This document shows, in pieces, positions 60,577 through 64,000 of a stretch of DNA of 64,000 nt. The DNA is from Pseudomonas turukhanskensis. GTDB taxonomy: Bacteria; Pseudomonadota; Gammaproteobacteria; Pseudomonadales; Pseudomonadaceae. The stretch is from assembly GCF_027922365.1 (NCBI RefSeq), contig NZ_BSFN01000011.1, positions 62,001 through 126,000 of the forward strand. The letters run 5' to 3'. Position numbers and translations under genes: made by a program. The notes beneath the pieces are model-generated. The model was not told where the DNA came from. It saw only the letters and a program-made list of their open reading frames with translations, and made no database searches. The stretch's first letter is position 1; the number at the start of each line of letters is the position of its first letter.

Positions 60577-63222
60577 ATGCAAGACCTCGATCCCGTCGAA
60601 ACCCAGGAATGGCTGGACGCGCTTGAATCCGTCCTAGACCGTGAAGGTGAAGACCGCGCTCATTACCTGATGACCCGCATGGGCGAACTCGCCACCCGCA
60701 GCGGTGCGCAACTGCCCTACGCCATCACCACGCCGTACCGCAACACCATCCCCGTCACCCACGAAGCACGCATGCCTGGCGACCTGTTCATGGAACGCCG
60801 CATTCGCTCGTTGGTACGTTGGAACGCTCTGGCCATGGTAATGCGCACCAACCTGCGCGACTCGGACCTGGGTGGCCACATCTCCAGCTTCGCCTCCAGC
60901 GCCACGCTGTATGACATTGGCTTCAACTACTTCTTCCAGGCCCCGACCGACGAGCACGGCGGCGACCTGATCTACTTCCAGGGCCACGCCTCACCCGGCG
61001 TTTACGCCCGTGCCTTTATGGAAGGGCGCATCAGCGAAGACCAGATGAACAACTTCCGTCAGGAAGTGGACGGTAACGGCCTGTCGTCTTACCCGCACCC
61101 GTGGCTGATGCCGGACTTCTGGCAGTTCCCTACCGTTTCCATGGGCCTTGGCCCGATCCAGGCGATTTACCAGGCACGCTTTATGAAGTACCTGGAAAGC
61201 CGTGGTTTTATTCCGGCTGGCAAGCAGAAAGTCTGGTGTTTCATGGGCGACGGCGAGTGCGACGAGCCGGAATCGCTCGGCGCCATTTCCCTGGCTGGCC
61301 GCGAAAAACTCGACAACCTGATCTTCGTCATCAACTGCAACCTGCAGCGCCTCGACGGCCCGGTGCGTGGTAACGGCAAGATCATCCAGGAACTCGAAGG
61401 CGTGTTCCGTGGCGCGCAGTGGAACGTAAACAAAGTCGTGTGGGGCCGCTTCTGGGACCCACTGCTGGCCAAAGACACCGACGGCATCCTGCAACGCCGC
61501 ATGGACGAAGTCATCGACGGCGAGTACCAGAACTACAAAGCCAAAGACGGCGCGTTTGTGCGTGAGCACTTCTTCAACTCGCCAGAACTCAAGGCGATGG
61601 TTGCCGATCTGTCCGACGACGAAATCTGGAAGCTCAACCGCGGCGGCCACGACCCGTACAAGGTCTATGCGGCCTACCACCAGGCGGTCAACCATAAAGA
61701 GCAGCCGACCGTCATTCTGGCCAAAACCATCAAGGGTTATGGCACAGGTGCCGGCGAAGCCAAAAACACCGCGCACAACACCAAGAAAGTCGATGTCGAC
61801 AGCCTGAAGAAATTCCGCGACCGCTTCGATATTCCGGTCAAGGACGAAGAGCTGGAAAACCTGCCGTTCTTCAAACCCGAAGAAGGCAGTGCCGAGGCCC
61901 GTTACCTGAGCGAGCGCCGCGCCGCCCTCGGTGGTTTTGTGCCTCAGCGCCGCGCCAAGAGCTTCAGCGTGCCGACCCCGCCACTGGAAAGCCTCAAGGC
62001 CATTCTGGACGGCAGCGGCGACCGCGAAATCTCCACCACCATGGCCTTCGTGCGCATCCTGTCGCAGTTGGTCAAGGACAAGGAAATCGGCCAGCGCATC
62101 GTGCCGATCATTCCGGACGAAGCCCGTACCTTCGGTATGGAAGGCATGTTCCGTCAGCTCGGTATCTACTCCTCGGTCGGCCAGCTCTACGAGCCGGTGG
62201 ATAAAGACCAGGTGATGTTCTACCGCGAAGACAAGAAGGGCCAGATTCTCGAGGAAGGCATCAACGAAGCCGGCGCCATGTCGTCCTTCATTGCCGCCGG
62301 TACGTCGTACTCCAGCCACAACCAGCCGATGCTGCCGTTCTACATCTTCTATTCGATGTTCGGTTTCCAGCGTATTGGCGACCTGGCCTGGGCCGCTGGC
62401 GACAGCCGCACCCGTGGCTTCCTGATTGGCGGTACTGCCGGGCGCACCACCCTCAACGGTGAAGGCCTGCAGCACGAAGACGGTCACAGCCATATGCTGG
62501 CCGGCACCATCCCCAATTGCCGCACCTATGACCCCACCTACGGCTACGAGCTGGCGGTGATCATTCAGGACGGCATGAAGAAGATGACCGAAGAGCAACA
62601 GGACGTTTTCTACTACATCACCGTGATGAACGAGTCCTACGCCCAGCCAGCCATTCCGGCCGGCGTGGAAGAAGGCATCGTCAAGGGCATGTACCTGCTC
62701 GAAGAAGACAAGCGCGACGCGGCGCACCACGTGCAGTTGCTGGGTTCCGGCACCATCCTGCGCGAAGTGCGTGAAGCGGCGAAAATCCTGCGTGAGGAGT
62801 TCAACATCGGCGCCGATGTGTGGAGCGTTACCAGCTTCAACGAACTGCGCCGTGATGGCCTGGCCGTGGAACGCAGCAACCGTCTGAAACCGGGGCAGAA
62901 GCCGAAGAAAACCTACGTGGAAGAATGCCTGGGTGGCCGCAAGGGCCCGGTCATTGCCTCTACCGACTACATGAAGCTGTTCGCCGAACAGATTCGCCAG
63001 TGGGTACCGGTCAAGGAATACAAAGTGTTGGGCACCGACGGTTTCGGCCGTAGCGACAGCCGCAAGAAGCTGCGTCACTTCTTCGAAGTAGACCGTCACT
63101 TCGTGGTGCTGGCAGCCCTGGAAGCCCTGGCTGACCGTGGTGATATCGAACCGAAAGTGGTGGCAGAAGCCATCGTCAAGTTCGGCATCAACCCGGAAAA
63201 ACTCAACCCACTGGACTGCTAA
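60577..63222 (+). CDS. aceE: AceE, pyruvate dehydrogenase E1 component
   Basis: The thiamine-diphosphate decarboxylase of the pyruvate dehydrogenase complex (homodimeric type). The protein begins MQDLDPVETQEWLDALESVL and is 881 residues long as in P. aeruginosa. ThDP site: CFMGDGECDEPE to VFVINCNLQ-like INCNLQRLDGPVRGNG; also HISSFASSATLYDIGFNYFF and GLQHEDGHSHMLAGTIPNC. The ATG at 60577 has GGAG six bases before it; the open frame back to 60505 is not conserved. aceF begins 12 bases after its stop. Confidence 0.97.
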   Translation: MQDLDPVETQEWLDALESVLDREGEDRAHYLMTRMGELATRSGAQLPYAITTPYRNTIPVTHEARMPGDLFMERRIRSLVRWNALAMVMRTNLRDSDLGGHISSFASSATLYDIGFNYFFQAPTDEHGGDLIYFQGHASPGVYARAFMEGRISEDQMNNFRQEVDGNGLSSYPHPWLMPDFWQFPTVSMGLGPIQAIYQARFMKYLESRGFIPAGKQKVWCFMGDGECDEPESLGAISLAGREKLDNLIFVINCNLQRLDGPVRGNGKIIQELEGVFRGAQWNVNKVVWGRFWDPLLAKDTDGILQRRMDEVIDGEYQNYKAKDGAFVREHFFNSPELKAMVADLSDDEIWKLNRGGHDPYKVYAAYHQAVNHKEQPTVILAKTIKGYGTGAGEAKNTAHNTKKVDVDSLKKFRDRFDIPVKDEELENLPFFKPEEGSAEARYLSERRAALGGFVPQRRAKSFSVPTPPLESLKAILDGSGDREISTTMAFVRILSQLVKDKEIGQRIVPIIPDEARTFGMEGMFRQLGIYSSVGQLYEPVDKDQVMFYREDKKGQILEEGINEAGAMSSFIAAGTSYSSHNQPMLPFYIFYSMFGFQRIGDLAWAAGDSRTRGFLIGGTAGRTTLNGEGLQHEDGHSHMLAGTIPNCRTYDPTYGYELAVIIQDGMKKMTEEQQDVFYYITVMNESYAQPAIPAGVEEGIVKGMYLLEEDKRDAAHHVQLLGSGTILREVREAAKILREEFNIGADVWSVTSFNELRRDGLAVERSNRLKPGQKPKKTYVEECLGGRKGPVIASTDYMKLFAEQIRQWVPVKEYKVLGTDGFGRSDSRKKLRHFFEVDRHFVVLAALEALADRGDIEPKVVAEAIVKFGINPEKLNPLDC

Positions 63223-63234
63223 GGGAGCGCTTAA

Positions 63235-64000
63235 ATGAGTGAATTAATTCGCGTACCTGACATTGGCAGCGGTGAAGGTGAAGTTATCGAACTGATGGTG
63301 AAAGTGGGCGATCGGATTGAAGCCGATCAAAGCCTGCTGACCCTCGAGTCGGACAAAGCCAGCATGGAAATCCCCGCGCCGAAAGCCGGCGTGGTGAAAA
63401 GCCTGAAGGTCAAACTCGGCGATCGCCTGAAAGAAGGCGATGAGCTGCTGGAATTGGAAGTGGACGGCGCTGAAGCAGCGCCGGCCGCTGCCGAACCTGC
63501 TGCCAAGGCCGAAGCCGCGCCCGCTGCTGAACCGGCCAAAGCGGCCGAGCCTGCGCCTGCCGCCGCGCCAGCCGCTGCTACCAGCAGCTCGGTTCAGGAC
63601 ATCCACGTGCCGGATATCGGCTCGTCAGGCAAAGCCAAGATCATCGAATTGCTGGTAAAAGTCGGTGACACGGTGCAAGCCGAGCAATCGCTGCTGGTGC
63701 TGGAGTCTGACAAGGCCAGCATGGAAATCCCCTCGCCGGCTGCCGGCGTGGTGGAAAGCCTGAGCGTGAAGCTGGACGACGAAGTCGGCACCGGCGACCT
63801 GATTCTGAAACTGAAAGTGGCAGGTAGCGCACCGGCTGCAGCGCCTGCACCAGCAGCAGCTCCTGCCGCTAAAGAAGAAGCCGCGCCAGCTCCAGCAACT
63901 GCCGCACCCGCCAAGGCTGAAGCGGCACCAGCGGTGCCCGCAGCCCCGGCCAAAGACGGTGCCAAAACCCACGCAGGCCCGGCGGTTCGCCAACTGGCTC
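63235..64000 (+). CDS. aceF: AceF, dihydrolipoamide acetyltransferase (E2), N-terminal part, truncated by window
   Basis: The acetyl-carrying core of the pyruvate dehydrogenase complex. The first 255 residues are present. Two lipoyl domains (about 1-75 and 121-195), each with the lipoylated lysine in ESDKASMEIP, are separated and followed by the Ala/Pro-rich flexible linkers typical of E2. The sequence AGPAVRQLA at the window end is the start of the E1/E3-binding domain. ATG 63235 follows AAGGGAG. The gene continues past base 64000. Confidence 0.97.
   Translation, partial: MSELIRVPDIGSGEGEVIELMVKVGDRIEADQSLLTLESDKASMEIPAPKAGVVKSLKVKLGDRLKEGDELLELEVDGAEAAPAAAEPAAKAEAAPAAEPAKAAEPAPAAAPAAATSSSVQDIHVPDIGSSGKAKIIELLVKVGDTVQAEQSLLVLESDKASMEIPSPAAGVVESLSVKLDDEVGTGDLILKLKVAGSAPAAAPAPAAAPAAKEEAAPAPATAAPAKAEAAPAVPAAPAKDGAKTHAGPAVRQLA

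Noticed and set aside
60991..63099. 702-codon open frame antisense to aceE
   Set aside because: Shadow of a full-length conserved gene; no start signal or motif.

Overview
The window is chromosomal DNA of a Pseudomonas species, most likely from the fluorescens/putida side of the genus. The support is a GC-rich sequence, strong synteny with the known Pseudomonas order serB / thiC / cpdA-parE-parC / waaA-LysR-emrE / hldE-msbA / waaP-waaG-waaC-waaF / glnE-aceE-aceF, and Pseudomonas-type extragenic palindromic repeats. It holds almost only core housekeeping and envelope genes. I see no rRNA, tRNA, CRISPR array, prophage or intact insertion sequence.

Layout. (1) 1-4.9 kb: the 3' end of uvrA with its terminator and a REP element, then serB (TTG start) divergent from a membrane protein with a cyclase-like C-terminus that is coupled to a YdjM-type membrane hydrolase. 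(2) 5-10.3 kb: tolC, then a TPP riboswitch, thiC and the predicted HMP transporter cytX. (3) 10.3-20.7 kb: a DUF3298 lipoprotein, then the forward run nudF, a DUF1249 gene, cpdA, yqiA, parE, an esterase-like phytase-family gene, a small aspartic protease, parC, and a PqiC-like lipoprotein. (4) 20.8-31.9 kb: a secreted M66-type zinc metalloprotease with three C-terminal repeats, waaA (Kdo transferase), a LysR regulator divergent from emrE, an FAD oxidoreductase coupled to an aldo/keto reductase, a protein with a degenerate Nudix-like box, and two acyl-CoA dehydrogenases.

(5) 32-57.3 kb: a large lipopolysaccharide region, mostly on the minus strand. It has hldE, dnpA, mig-14 and msbA, then a less familiar block of glycosyltransferase-like genes (38.3-42.8 kb) and a carbamoyltransferase. 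This is interrupted by an orphan gene and by a divergent pair, membrane glucose dehydrogenase gcd and a TonB receptor strongly resembling PqqU (YncD). The core kinases (two-lobed kinase, WapQ-, WapP- and WaaP-like), waaG, waaC and waaF follow, chained by stop/start overlaps. No waaL or wapR is visible where other pseudomonads carry them, and ilvE is absent between waaF and glnE. (6) 57.4-64 kb: glnE, divergent from aceE-aceF across a promoter region rich in dyads; aceF runs off the window.

How the genes work together: hldE makes ADP-heptose. WaaA, WaaC, WaaF and WaaG build Kdo2-Hep2-hexose, the WaaP/WapP/WapQ group and the carbamoyltransferase decorate the heptoses, the 38-43 kb genes probably make the outer core or a cap, and MsbA flips the product. 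Mig-14 and DnpA belong to the same envelope-stress setting. Gcd oxidises glucose in the periplasm with PQQ, which the neighbouring receptor could import. The best places for new biology are the outer-core glycosyltransferase block, the two kinase-fold LPS proteins lacking the catalytic Asp, the gcd-pqqU pairing, the M66 protease repeats and the aceE operator array.
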